This document shows positions 9,392 to 18,248 of a stretch of 64,000 nucleotides of DNA, piece by piece. The DNA is from Thioalkalivibrio thiocyanodenitrificans ARhD 1 (GTDB lineage: Bacteria; Pseudomonadota; Gammaproteobacteria; Ectothiorhodospirales; Ectothiorhodospiraceae). Position 1 is the first letter of the stretch. Each line of letters begins with the position of its first letter. Made by a program: the position numbers and the translations under genes. The stretch is from positions 65,001 to 129,000 of the forward strand of contig NZ_KB900536.1 in NCBI RefSeq assembly GCF_000378965.1, given 5' to 3'. The notes below the pieces were generated by a model that had not been told where the DNA came from, ran no database searches, and saw nothing but the letters and a program-made list of their open reading frames with translations.

Positions 9392-9738
9392 GGCACGTGC
9401 CCTCCTCGGGAACGGGGGCCGATCGCACGATCAGGGGCGGGAGACACCGCTTTCGATCTGCCAGACAACCATACAGAACTACGGCGCCGGGCCTCCAGGG
9501 TGCTGACACCCCGCTGGAGAAACGAGGCGGCCCCGGGAATCCGGGACCACGATGGCCTCATCCTGTTTATTTAGCAGTCAGCCGGGCCGGTTGCAAACCC
9601 GGCAATCATGAAGGGATTTCGCGTCCGACCGACGCACCGGCGCGATCACGGAGATGCACATCATCACGTTGCGCACGATGAACAGTCATCTCGACACGAT
9701 GGCGCTGCGCCATTCCCGCCACGCGTCACTAATCCCGC
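9392..9738. other. non-coding gap, nothing firm
   Basis: This 347-bp gap between the nucleoside transporter and the thioredoxin-like gene (both minus strand) has no credible frame on either strand. A GCCGGG/CCCGGC stem at 9581-9603 lies downstream of the transporter but has no T-run, so it is at best a weak terminator. The remainder presumably holds the promoter of the thioredoxin-like gene. Confidence 0.4.
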
Positions 9739-10992
9739 TCACGCGAAGCCGAGCAGGCCGACGACCGCCCCGGTCATCAGCGTGGCGAGGGTGCCGGCAA
9801 CGATGGAACGCAGGCCGAGGGCCACGATCTCGCTGCGGCGCTCCGGCACCAGGGCCCCGAGACCGCCGATCAGGATCCCCAGGCTGCCGAGATTGGCAAA
9901 ACCGCCGAGGGCGTAGATCAGAATGACCTCACTGCGCGTGGAGAGGGCATCCTCGCCGAGTTCGGCCAGCTGCAGGAAGGCAACCATCTCGTTGAGGATG
10001 GTCTTCACGCCGAGCAACGACCCGGCCACATGGGCCTCCGCCCAGGGAATGCCCATCAGCCACGCCAGCGGCGCGAATCCCCATCCGAGCATGCGTTCCA
10101 GACTGAGCGCCTCACCGGCCACCGCAGGCAGCGCGGCCAGCATGGCGTTCACCAGCGCGACCAGAGCGATGACCACCACCAGAAGCGCGACGATCTGGAA
10201 CAGCAGTTCCAGCCCGCGCAGTGCGCCGCGCGTGATCGCGTCCATGGCGCTGGTGACCGGCTCGGGTTCGGGCATCAGTTCACCCGCGGTGGAAGGCGCC
10301 GTCGGCGGAATCATCACGGTGGCAATCAGCAGGGCCGCCGGCAGGCTGATCAGGGAGGCCACGATCAGATGGCCCAGGGCATCGTCCAGCACCGTGCCGA
10401 TGATGCTGGCGTAAAGAACCAGCATGGTGCCGGCCAGGGTTGCCATGCCCACGGACATCAGCGCGAACAGCTCGCTGCGGTTCATCTCTTTCAGATAGGG
10501 GCGGATCACCAGGGGCGATTCCACCATGCTCAGGAGCACGTTGGCCGCGGTGCCCACCCCGAGCGCCCCGCCGATACCGAAGGCGCGCTGCAGCACCAGG
10601 GAAGCGCCGCGAATCAGCACCGGCAGAACGCGCCAGTAGAACAGCAGCGCCGAGAGGGCGCTCAGCACCAGGATGAGCGGCAGGGCCTGAAACGCCAGCA
10701 CGAAGCTCGAGCCCGCCCCGTCGGGGCGGAAGGGCGGTTCGCCGCCGCCGATGTAACCAAAGACGAAGGCGGTCCCCGCCCGGGTGGCGTCGGTCAGCGC
10801 GATCACTGCCGTATTGGCCCAGAGGAACAGATGGCGGGCCGCGGGCACGCCCAGCAGCAGGGCGGCGATGCCGAGCTGCAGCGCCAGACCGGCGAGCACC
10901 TCGCGCCATGGAAAACGCCGCTTGTGCTCGCTGAGCAGCCAGGCGATGCCGACGAACACGCCGAGCCCCAGCATGGCCTGCAAGGCGATCAC
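9739..10992 (-). CDS. CNT-family (NupC-like) nucleoside transporter
   Basis: A 417-residue polytopic membrane protein of the concentrative nucleoside transporter family, which couples nucleoside uptake to a proton or sodium gradient. The family layout is clear: an N-terminal helix pair, the pore block around GGALGVGTAANVLLSMVESPLVIRPYL, the NRSELFALMSVGMATLAGTML block, and the C-terminal ALGGFANLGSLGILIGGLGALVPER. The start is GTG at 10992 with AGGGGGAT six nt upstream. The substrate cannot be read from the sequence. The Nramp-like gene upstream is on the same strand. Confidence 0.9.
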   Translation of the reverse strand: MIALQAMLGLGVFVGIAWLLSEHKRRFPWREVLAGLALQLGIAALLLGVPAARHLFLWANTAVIALTDATRAGTAFVFGYIGGGEPPFRPDGAGSSFVLAFQALPLILVLSALSALLFYWRVLPVLIRGASLVLQRAFGIGGALGVGTAANVLLSMVESPLVIRPYLKEMNRSELFALMSVGMATLAGTMLVLYASIIGTVLDDALGHLIVASLISLPAALLIATVMIPPTAPSTAGELMPEPEPVTSAMDAITRGALRGLELLFQIVALLVVVIALVALVNAMLAALPAVAGEALSLERMLGWGFAPLAWLMGIPWAEAHVAGSLLGVKTILNEMVAFLQLAELGEDALSTRSEVILIYALGGFANLGSLGILIGGLGALVPERRSEIVALGLRSIVAGTLATLMTGAVVGLLGFA

Positions 10993-11127
10993 AATGATCC
11001 CCCTGGCGCACCGGGCACATGACGTAACGCCTTCCGCGTACGGACCTGCTGCGCTCCCTGCGATCCGCGGACTCGATGCGTCACGCGCGCCTCATGACCC
11101 GGAACCCCTGCGGCCCCCATCGCCCGA

Positions 11128-12429
11128 TCACGCCCAGAGTCGCCAGGCGGCCCAGACCAGGGAAAAGCCCAGCAGAAGGATGAACCCGACCCAGGCGAGC
11201 GCCCTCAGACCGGGCCCCGGACGCGCCTCGGCCGGCATATCCGGGGAAGTCACCACCCGGAAGGTAATCCAGGCGAGGATGGGGGCGGAGAGAAACGACA
11301 GGATGGTGGCGACATCCACGAAGCGGGTGAACTGCGCGCCGGCAAACCAGATCAGCAGCAGCGCGCCGGACGCGATCACCAGCAGACCGATCCGGTAGCC
11401 CCACCAGTCCACATCACGCCGGCCCTTGCGCGATGGATCGACCTGCCGGGGCTCGTCACCGTGATCCTGCAGCATGCCCAGCAGAGCGGCGAGCACACGC
11501 GGATAGGCATCGGTGACGGCCAGGGTGGTGGAGAACATTGTGGTCAGGGCGGCGACGGCGATAAGGGACCGGCTCCACTCCCCCAGTGATTGTGCATACA
11601 TGTCGACCAGTTGCGCCGAGAAGGCGGCTGCCCCGGTCGCGAAGCTGGCCCCCGCGCTGTACATCAGCAAGGCGCCGAGCAGAATGAAGAAGACCGCAAT
11701 CACCGTGGCCCCGGCATAGCCCAGACGGAAATCGAAGACGGCATCGCGCACGCTGGGCGCGTGACCGGTGCTGCGCGCACGCTCCTGGGTCCAGATGGAG
11801 TGCCACGCGGCCACGTCCAGCGGAATGGGCATCCAGCCGAGCAGTGCCAGCACGAAGCCAAGCCCGGCCAGCGACCACAGGCGTGACCACTCCGCGACGC
11901 CCGAGATCGCACCCCAGTCAGGCGCCTCCCGGAAAGCGAGCATCACCGCGACGAAGGTGGACACACTGAGTGCCGCCATGATGATCTTCATGCCCAGGTC
12001 CAGGCCCTTGTAGGCCCCGATCATGAGAAAAACGATACAGGCGGTCAGCACCATCGCCGAGATCAGCGTAACCGACATGTCCACATCGAACACCAGCGCA
12101 AACAGCCCGGCGGTGGTCAGCGTGACGACAGCCTGAATCGGAAACACCGTGCCCACGGTGACCAGGACATACAGCCACAGCGCCCACCGTCCGAGGCGGC
12201 GATACCCGACCAGAAGATTGTGGCCCGTGGCCGCCGCATAGCGCGGACCGAACTCCAGGAAGGGATACTTGATCAGGCAGGCCAGCAGCACCACTGGGAT
12301 CAGCAGCAGCCCGTACTCGGCGCCGCTGCGGGTTGCCTGCACCAGGTGAGAAACACCAACCGCAGCCCCTGCCATCAAAAGGCCCGGACCAATTGCGGCA
12401 CGCAGCGCGGCCTTGGAGGAAGAACGCAT
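11128..12429 (-). CDS. Nramp-related transporter lacking the canonical metal motifs
   Basis: A 433-residue membrane protein with about eleven helices of the Nramp fold. The family opening IGPGLLMAG is present. However, the metal-binding DPGN of helix 1 is replaced by AVGVSHLVQAT, and the helix 6 MPH motif reads MPIPLD. This places it in the divergent Nramp-related branch rather than among the manganese/iron carriers, so its substrate is unknown. The ATG at 12429 follows a TGGAG ribosome-binding site. It sits between the nucleoside transporter and the RHS/lipoprotein pair, all on the minus strand. Confidence 0.82.
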   Translation of the reverse strand: MRSSSKAALRAAIGPGLLMAGAAVGVSHLVQATRSGAEYGLLLIPVVLLACLIKYPFLEFGPRYAAATGHNLLVGYRRLGRWALWLYVLVTVGTVFPIQAVVTLTTAGLFALVFDVDMSVTLISAMVLTACIVFLMIGAYKGLDLGMKIIMAALSVSTFVAVMLAFREAPDWGAISGVAEWSRLWSLAGLGFVLALLGWMPIPLDVAAWHSIWTQERARSTGHAPSVRDAVFDFRLGYAGATVIAVFFILLGALLMYSAGASFATGAAAFSAQLVDMYAQSLGEWSRSLIAVAALTTMFSTTLAVTDAYPRVLAALLGMLQDHGDEPRQVDPSRKGRRDVDWWGYRIGLLVIASGALLLIWFAGAQFTRFVDVATILSFLSAPILAWITFRVVTSPDMPAEARPGPGLRALAWVGFILLLGFSLVWAAWRLWA

Positions 12430-12773
12430 TCTTGGCTCCAGAAGATCAGCGAATTTGAGAAGGCGAAGACAGACCGCGCCGGATCAGGGCCGAATTATAG
12501 GGAAATTCGAAGTAAAGACCACCCCGGCCGGTGGCCATGACAGCGTCGTCAGGCAGAAGCGAGGAGCAGGCCAGTCCGATCCCGGGACAGAGTCCCAGGA
12601 AAAACGACTTGACGACGGTCCCCTTGCCCCATAGACCAGAGAGCGTCCGGACGATGTTTGCCCGATCAAGCGGAATCGAACGCGGAGGAGGCGGCGGGCT
12701 GATCAGATGCCGGAGGCCCCGTGTGTCGGGTAATTACCAAACTTGTACACACACTTGTACAACCAGAGGCTTC
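12430..12773. other. non-coding gap upstream of the Nramp-like gene
   Basis: This 344-bp gap has no convincing gene. It becomes AT-rich from about 12730 toward the lipoprotein gene. Two copies of CTTGTACA (about 12744-12763) lie 3' of that gene; one extends to the palindrome TTGTACAA. No stem with a T-run was seen, so the RHS/lipoprotein transcript has no obvious intrinsic terminator here. Confidence 0.35.
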
Positions 12774-13265
12774 TCAGGGACAAGAGATTCCTAGACGGCC
12801 CTCAATAATACTGATGTCGCTGTAGGACTCAAACAGGATCAACACATGCTGTACCCTGTTGTCAGGCTCAATAAGCCTGGATGGCTCTCGGAGAACAGAG
12901 TAATAGCTTAGAGAGATCGTTATGAGTCGATCATCCTTCGCCCAATGACTAACATGACGATGCACCATGCGACCATCTCCAGAGGCTAGATCCGGGAAGG
13001 TATCCCACCCTCGTTTCTCTACTGTGCATCTCAACCAGCCACGTTTCTTCAACTCCTTCCACTGAGACTCACCAATCGCAAGGTCCGGATATTCGAGAAT
13101 AAGCCAGTAAGTAACTTGCAAACGGTCACCACCGTCGAATTGATATTCCTCTATATTCTCTGCTCCTTTGACGATCAAAAGTTCTCTCTCGGCAGGCATT
13201 GCGTGTGTACAAGCACATGAAACGATGATCAATGCGATACCAACTATGCCCGAAAAACGATACAT
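12774..13265 (-). CDS. lipoprotein overlapping the RHS gene end, candidate immunity protein
   Basis: A 163-residue product of no recognised family. It has a lipoprotein signal (MYRFSGIVGIALIIVSCAC) with the likely acceptor at Cys17, then a mixed polar domain rich in Trp, Tyr and Arg. The ATG overlaps the RHS stop codon in a TGATG junction; an in-frame GTG one codon earlier is also possible. The coding sequence is visibly richer in A and T than the surrounding genes. In polymorphic-toxin loci the gene directly after an RHS toxin tip usually encodes its immunity protein, so that is the leading guess, but no immunity family is recognised. Lipid anchoring would suit protection against an envelope-acting toxin. 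Confidence 0.7.
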   Translation of the reverse strand: MYRFSGIVGIALIIVSCACTHAMPAERELLIVKGAENIEEYQFDGGDRLQVTYWLILEYPDLAIGESQWKELKKRGWLRCTVEKRGWDTFPDLASGDGRMVHRHVSHWAKDDRLITISLSYYSVLREPSRLIEPDNRVQHVLILFESYSDISIIEGRLGISCP

Positions 13266-16200
13266 CACTGATCGCAGCCCCCATCATTACATTCCATCTC
13301 TGGACCAGGCTTTCTGTAACAAAGGCAAGCATTTCCTGCTTCGATATCGCCTGCCGCAGGACCCCTTACAGTTGGATCAAAATATAGTTGCCCTGTTGTA
13401 GAAGGCAAAGACTCCTTGATCCCGCTCCACGCTACTGGGTAATCGCAGTCCCGGCATAGCCAATAGCAAGTGCATAAGCGCAGCACACGAGGAAGCTGGG
13501 GATTAAATCCTACATACTGCCACCAACCGTTGCAGTTTGGCCGCAGGCCATTTGAGTCATACCAACGTAATGGATTTCCCAAAGCATAAACATAACCATT
13601 CAAGCCACCCGCAAGCCCAATCGGATCACTCTGCACATACCGCCCGATGGCCGGGTCATAGTCCCTGAAGTAGTTGTAATGCAGCCCCGTCTCCCCATCA
13701 AAATACTGCCCCGGAAACCGCAACGGATTTCCGATCTCCTCCACTTTCAGGATCACCGTCCCGAACGGGCTCTGCACCGCGTCCCATACGACGCGCTGTT
13801 CGATATCCGTCATCCGCCTTGGCGTGCCCAGGTGATCGGTGTGGTAGAAGTACACCTCGCCCCCATGCAGCATGGCAAACGGCACGCCCTGCAGGTAGAT
13901 GTACTCGCGCACCACCCGGCCATCCTGTCCGTATTCGCCGATGAGCTGTCCGTTGACGTCATGGATGAAGTAGCGGTGCTGCTCGACGAGGGTGCCGGCC
14001 TCTGAATCCAGCCCGGCCAACAGCTCGCGCCAGTAGGCCACCTGCTCTTCATGGTGGCGGGCTTCCTCCCGGGCGGCCTCGGCCAGCGCCCGCTGGTCAT
14101 CTGCCTCGGTCATAAGCGCGTCGGCCTGCTGTTCGGCGGCTTCGGCTCGTGCCAGGGCCTCCTCGGCACTCGCATCAAGGCGGTCGGATTCGGCGCGGGC
14201 CTGGGCGGCCTGCGCCCGCAGCCGGGCCGCGGCCTGTTCGTTGAGCTGATCGGCACGCGCCTCCAGCGAATCGGCCAAGCGGGCCCGGGTGGAGGCCCGA
14301 TGGGCGAGACGCCCGGCCTCGCGACGTGCCGCAGCCACCTCAGCGAGCAGCGTCTCTGCCTGATCCTCGGCTTGCACGGCGGCAAGCTCATACGCTCGGG
14401 CGAGAGCCTCCAGGCGCTCGAGCTCGGCCTCGTGGTGAGTCAACTTCCGCTCGGCCTGCGCCCGCTCGTCATCCGGGTCCGCGCCGCCCGGCAGGGTCTT
14501 GCGGGTGCGCTGACCCAGGGCGTTGTGGGTGTATCGGGCCACCTCACCGCCCGATCGATGCACCCGCGCGAGGCGGTTGGCTTGGTTGTAGCTGTACTGG
14601 AACCTCCCGTCATCCAGCGTGTTGCCGTTGGCGTCGTATGCGTACTGGCGCGGGGCCGGGCCGCCGCTCAGGCTGAGAAGGCGGTTGCTGTCGGCAGCAT
14701 AGGCGTAATGCTCCTCGCCTTCATCGCTTTCGCGCAGAAGCCGGTTGCCCACCGCGTCGTACGCGTAGTCCCGGTACCCGTAACGCCCCACGGCGGAGAC
14801 GAGACGATCCAAAACATCATAGTCGAAGGCCTGGGAGCGCGTGGCGTCAAGCAGATCGGTCAGTGCAGTAATGTTACCCACGGCGTCATAGGCCGGATCC
14901 AGATCCTGGACCGGCAGAGCGCGCGCGGCCTGGAGACGCTGATCCATGTCATGGTCATGCTCGACCCGGATGCCGTTGCCAAGCCGCAGGGCCGTCACCG
15001 CGCCGGTGGCGCTATAGGTGAGACCCTCACCAAGGACGAATGTGCCGAGGTCGGTTTCCAACGTCAGACGGGACACCCGCCCGCCGGCGTCGTGGGTGAA
15101 TCGCAGGGTGGCTCCGCCCGGATAGTGGACCGCGCCAAGGCGGCCATGAAGATCGTAGTCATAGCGGGTCTCGAAACGCAGGCCGTCGTATTCGCGCACC
15201 TCGGCGATCACATCGCCGTGGGCATTGTAGGTGTAAGCGGTCCGCCCGGATGCGTCCTCGATCACGCTAAGGCGGCCGATTCCGTACGCACCTTGGTCGT
15301 AGATGAACCGGATGTCCTCAGCGGGATCGGGGTAGCGGATCGCGGTCAGCCGGTTGAGGGCGTCGTGGCTGAACGTACGGGTGACGCCCCGTGCATCCGT
15401 CTCGGTGAGGCGATTGCCGGCCCCATCATAGGTGAAGGTCCGGGTGCCGCCATCGGGGCTGACCTCTTCCAGCAGATCACCGAACGCGTTGTAAGCATAA
15501 GTGGTAGTGACGCCGCGAGAATCCACCAGCCGGGTCATGCGATCGGCACTGTCGTAGCCAAGCACCGTGCGCCCGCCGGCGGGGTCCACCGTTTCTATCA
15601 GGCGATTGAGGGCATCATGGGCATGGCGGGTCTCGCGCTGCAACGGATCAATGCTTGCCACGAGATTGTTCCCAAGATCATAGGAGAACGCGGTGACCTG
15701 ATCGAGAGCGCCCAGCGACTGGCGCAGCCGGTTCAGGGAATCGAATGTCTGGCGGCGCAATGCCACCAGGTTTCCCTCGGGATCGAGGAGCTCCTCGCTG
15801 AGGCGGTTGCCCGCTGCATCGAGGGTATAGCGGTGGTGATTGCCGAGGCTGTCGGTGACGCCGACAATTCGATGGGCCGCGTCGTAGTGATGCTCCAGGT
15901 AAGTCCCGTCCGGGTAGGTGATGCGCCGCAGGTTGCCTGACGCGTCGTAGCTGAACCAGGTGGTGCGCGTGCCTTCGGTGCGGCGGATCAGACGCTGTCG
16001 CACGTCGTACTCAAGCACGGTGGTGACGCCGTTGGGGTCGATGATGCGCCGCGGATTACCGTGGGCGTCGTGGTCCTGGTAGTAATGGATATGACCCAGG
16101 GCATTCTGCACACTGCTCAGGTTCCCGGCGGGATCATAGGTACGCAGCGTGGTGACCGCACCACCGGGACCGGGCTCGCCGGTTCCGAGGAGCAGACCGT

Positions 16201-18106
16201 CCGCCGTGTAGGTCCAGGTCCATTCCCGGGATTCCCCGGTGTCCAGATCGGTCTCGCGGCGGGATACCAGACGCCCCATGGGGTCGTAGGCGTAGTCGGT
16301 GGCAAGCGCCCCGCGGATCCGGCCTGCGGGCAGGGGCAGATCGGAATGCCATCGGATGGTCGTGAGTCGCTCCTCCGCACGACCGGCAGCCTCGCGCCGT
16401 TCACTGATCCGGCCGCGATGATCCCGGGTGTACTCGGTACGAACCCCGTCCCAGCCGGTCTGCGCGACGAGGCGCCCCCGGGCGTCGTACTCGAAGTGAC
16501 GTACCTCGCCGAAAGCGCAGTCCGGACAGGTACGGGTGATGCTTCCGATGCGCCACTGTCCGTTGACGAGCGTCCGCTCGTATCGCAGCTCGGTGCCCGA
16601 GGCATCCCTGACCCATCGCGGGCCCGTTCGTCGTGTCGAATAGGTCAGTTCGGTTCGCCCCACCCCGTCGGCGCCTTCGCTCAACACGACACGCCCGGCG
16701 CCGTCGTATTGATACGAGGCGCTGCGTACGCCGCCGCCATCCACCACGCCGGTCAACAGGCCACGTCCCCGGGCGCCCAGGATCAGGTCGGGTTCATCAT
16801 AAAGATACCGGGTGGTGATCTCGTCCGGGTACTGAACCGATATGAGGTTGCCGGCATCATCGTACTCATAGCGGTAGTGCTGGCCCGCGGGGTCCACCAT
16901 GGCACGAATCAGCGGCCCCCCTTCGTACAGGAAACGCAGGCTGCGGCCGAAAGGATCGCGCACCTCTTCGAGCCGACCGGAAGCGTCGTAGTCCAGGGTG
17001 TGGATGATGCCCGATGAGGCGAGAACCAGGAATCGCAGCCGCCCCTCGCCATCGTAGTACTCCCGCTCTCCGCCGGAGGTGTCGTGGCGCCATGCACTGA
17101 CCAGTTCCGGGTGCGTGACGTGGCGCAGACGCACCTCATCACCCCGGCCGTGCAGTTGGCGGCCGTCGTGATCGAACTGCAGCACCTCGCCGCGAGGGGT
17201 CTGAAGCACCGCCATCACCCGGGGACTGTCCGGCATCAACCACAGCCGACGGTCGTAGTTGAACCGCCACAAGCGCCCGAAACCCCGGGGCGCCTCAAGT
17301 TCCCGTCCGATGGGCAGGAAGAAACCGAAGCTTCGGTAGTGACGATCCACGCGCAATGCCCCGGGACCACTGCCTGCGTAATCCTGCTGATCCAGGAGCT
17401 TCGAGCCGCTGGTGACCAGGACCGGATTGCCCACCTGGGCAGGCACATCCGAATCACAGGGTTCCGGGAGCCGGTAGCACTCCACCTCGCCGTCCACGCT
17501 GCGCTGGCGATATCCCGCGGGGCAGGACACCGGGCGCTGCATGCGGGCGATGATACGCTCGCTCCAGGGCCGGCTGCAGGTCTCACTGTGGCGGTCATAA
17601 CCGATCCCCGAGATCTCGAAGCGGCCGAGATTGTACACGTTCACGCCGTTGACGTACTCGGGCTCTCCAGACCAGCAGAAAGACGATTCCAGGTGTTCCC
17701 CCGGCGACAACCAGTCGCTCCAGGTCAGATGCGTCGAGCCGCAATCTCCGTGACCGTTTGCAAGACGCGCAAACTCCTCGGCCCTGGGTTCGAGTTCCGC
17801 CTCATCCCGGATGGGTCTGGTCTGATCCCTGCACGTCGGACCCGGCGAGATGCCTGTAACCCATGTGCCGTCGTAGAACACCCGGCAGGCCAGGGCAATG
17901 CGTGTCATGTAAGGGGGATATTCATCGCAAAGATCGTATCCCCGCGCCCCGATGACGGGTGCCGAGCACAACGCCGTGCCACCGTTTTCGATGCAGGGTT
18001 CCGAACTGGGGGGGAATGCGAAGGCCGGCCCGGAGAGGACCGACACTGTCAACACGAGGAAGAGAAGAAACGCAGCGCCGCGCGAAACACCGTCCAGTGG
18101 CTTCAT
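13265..18106 (-). CDS. exported RHS/YD-repeat protein, polymorphic-toxin-like
   Basis: A 1613-residue protein with a Sec signal (MKPLDGVSRGAAFLLFLVLTV...AFA). A DUF6531-type entry domain (NPVLVTSGSKLLDQQDYAGS, about residue 230) leads into dozens of YD repeats (RYDYDLHGRLGAVHYP and similar). It ends with the RHS core signature DPIGLAGGLNGYVYALGNPL. After DSNGL comes a tip of about 90 residues with nine cysteines (LCTCYWLCRDC, ACLCYRK), matching no toxin fold I know. An Ala/Glu-rich coiled coil of about 160 residues (roughly 1211-1373, bases 13985-14475) interrupts the repeats just before HRYFIHDVNGQLIGEYG. GGGAGG precedes the ATG at 18106; the open frame to 18136 is not needed. The 3' end of the gene is AT-richer, typical of swapped toxin tips. 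Confidence 0.88.
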   Translation of the reverse strand: MKPLDGVSRGAAFLLFLVLTVSVLSGPAFAFPPSSEPCIENGGTALCSAPVIGARGYDLCDEYPPYMTRIALACRVFYDGTWVTGISPGPTCRDQTRPIRDEAELEPRAEEFARLANGHGDCGSTHLTWSDWLSPGEHLESSFCWSGEPEYVNGVNVYNLGRFEISGIGYDRHSETCSRPWSERIIARMQRPVSCPAGYRQRSVDGEVECYRLPEPCDSDVPAQVGNPVLVTSGSKLLDQQDYAGSGPGALRVDRHYRSFGFFLPIGRELEAPRGFGRLWRFNYDRRLWLMPDSPRVMAVLQTPRGEVLQFDHDGRQLHGRGDEVRLRHVTHPELVSAWRHDTSGGEREYYDGEGRLRFLVLASSGIIHTLDYDASGRLEEVRDPFGRSLRFLYEGGPLIRAMVDPAGQHYRYEYDDAGNLISVQYPDEITTRYLYDEPDLILGARGRGLLTGVVDGGGVRSASYQYDGAGRVVLSEGADGVGRTELTYSTRRTGPRWVRDASGTELRYERTLVNGQWRIGSITRTCPDCAFGEVRHFEYDARGRLVAQTGWDGVRTEYTRDHRGRISERREAAGRAEERLTTIRWHSDLPLPAGRIRGALATDYAYDPMGRLVSRRETDLDTGESREWTWTYTADGLLLGTGEPGPGGAVTTLRTYDPAGNLSSVQNALGHIHYYQDHDAHGNPRRIIDPNGVTTVLEYDVRQRLIRRTEGTRTTWFSYDASGNLRRITYPDGTYLEHHYDAAHRIVGVTDSLGNHHRYTLDAAGNRLSEELLDPEGNLVALRRQTFDSLNRLRQSLGALDQVTAFSYDLGNNLVASIDPLQRETRHAHDALNRLIETVDPAGGRTVLGYDSADRMTRLVDSRGVTTTYAYNAFGDLLEEVSPDGGTRTFTYDGAGNRLTETDARGVTRTFSHDALNRLTAIRYPDPAEDIRFIYDQGAYGIGRLSVIEDASGRTAYTYNAHGDVIAEVREYDGLRFETRYDYDLHGRLGAVHYPGGATLRFTHDAGGRVSRLTLETDLGTFVLGEGLTYSATGAVTALRLGNGIRVEHDHDMDQRLQAARALPVQDLDPAYDAVGNITALTDLLDATRSQAFDYDVLDRLVSAVGRYGYRDYAYDAVGNRLLRESDEGEEHYAYAADSNRLLSLSGGPAPRQYAYDANGNTLDDGRFQYSYNQANRLARVHRSGGEVARYTHNALGQRTRKTLPGGADPDDERAQAERKLTHHEAELERLEALARAYELAAVQAEDQAETLLAEVAAARREAGRLAHRASTRARLADSLEARADQLNEQAAARLRAQAAQARAESDRLDASAEEALARAEAAEQQADALMTEADDQRALAEAAREEARHHEEQVAYWRELLAGLDSEAGTLVEQHRYFIHDVNGQLIGEYGQDGRVVREYIYLQGVPFAMLHGGEVYFYHTDHLGTPRRMTDIEQRVVWDAVQSPFGTVILKVEEIGNPLRFPGQYFDGETGLHYNYFRDYDPAIGRYVQSDPIGLAGGLNGYVYALGNPLRWYDSNGLRPNCNGWWQYVGFNPQLPRVLRLCTCYWLCRDCDYPVAWSGIKESLPSTTGQLYFDPTVRGPAAGDIEAGNACLCYRKPGPEMECNDGGCDQ
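13985..14475 (-). other. coiled-coil insert within the RHS protein
   Basis: About 160 codons encode an uninterrupted Ala/Glu/Arg/Gln heptad pattern (RAQAERKLTHHEAELERLEA..., ARLRAQAAQARAESDRLDAS...) with no YD repeat. They lie between GQRTRKTLPGG and the resumption of the RHS core at HRYFIHDVNG. It stays in frame and has the same high GC as the rest of the gene. Confidence 0.8.
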
Positions 18107-18248
18107 GAGGTCCTCCCTGACCTGTCGGGCTACCACCCTGCCGTGGGCGGCATGAAAACAGCACTGACTGCTTCACGACAATATAGGCCGGGGAACGCGA
18201 TGCATGCAACCTCTGCCCAACCGGCGCCCGCATCGGTGCGGGTATCGA

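Noticed and set aside
9581-9603. GCCGGG/CCCGGC stem as a firm terminator for the nucleoside transporter
   Set aside because: It lies about 140 bp past the gene and no T-run follows on the minus strand.
12430-12773. A small plus-strand gene at 12531-12794
   Set aside because: It has no ribosome-binding site, runs into the lipoprotein gene on the other strand and shows no domain or signal.
14051-15940. Long plus-strand open frame (629 codons)
   Set aside because: It mirrors the YD repeats of the RHS gene on the other strand. The translation has no recognisable domain or ribosome-binding site.
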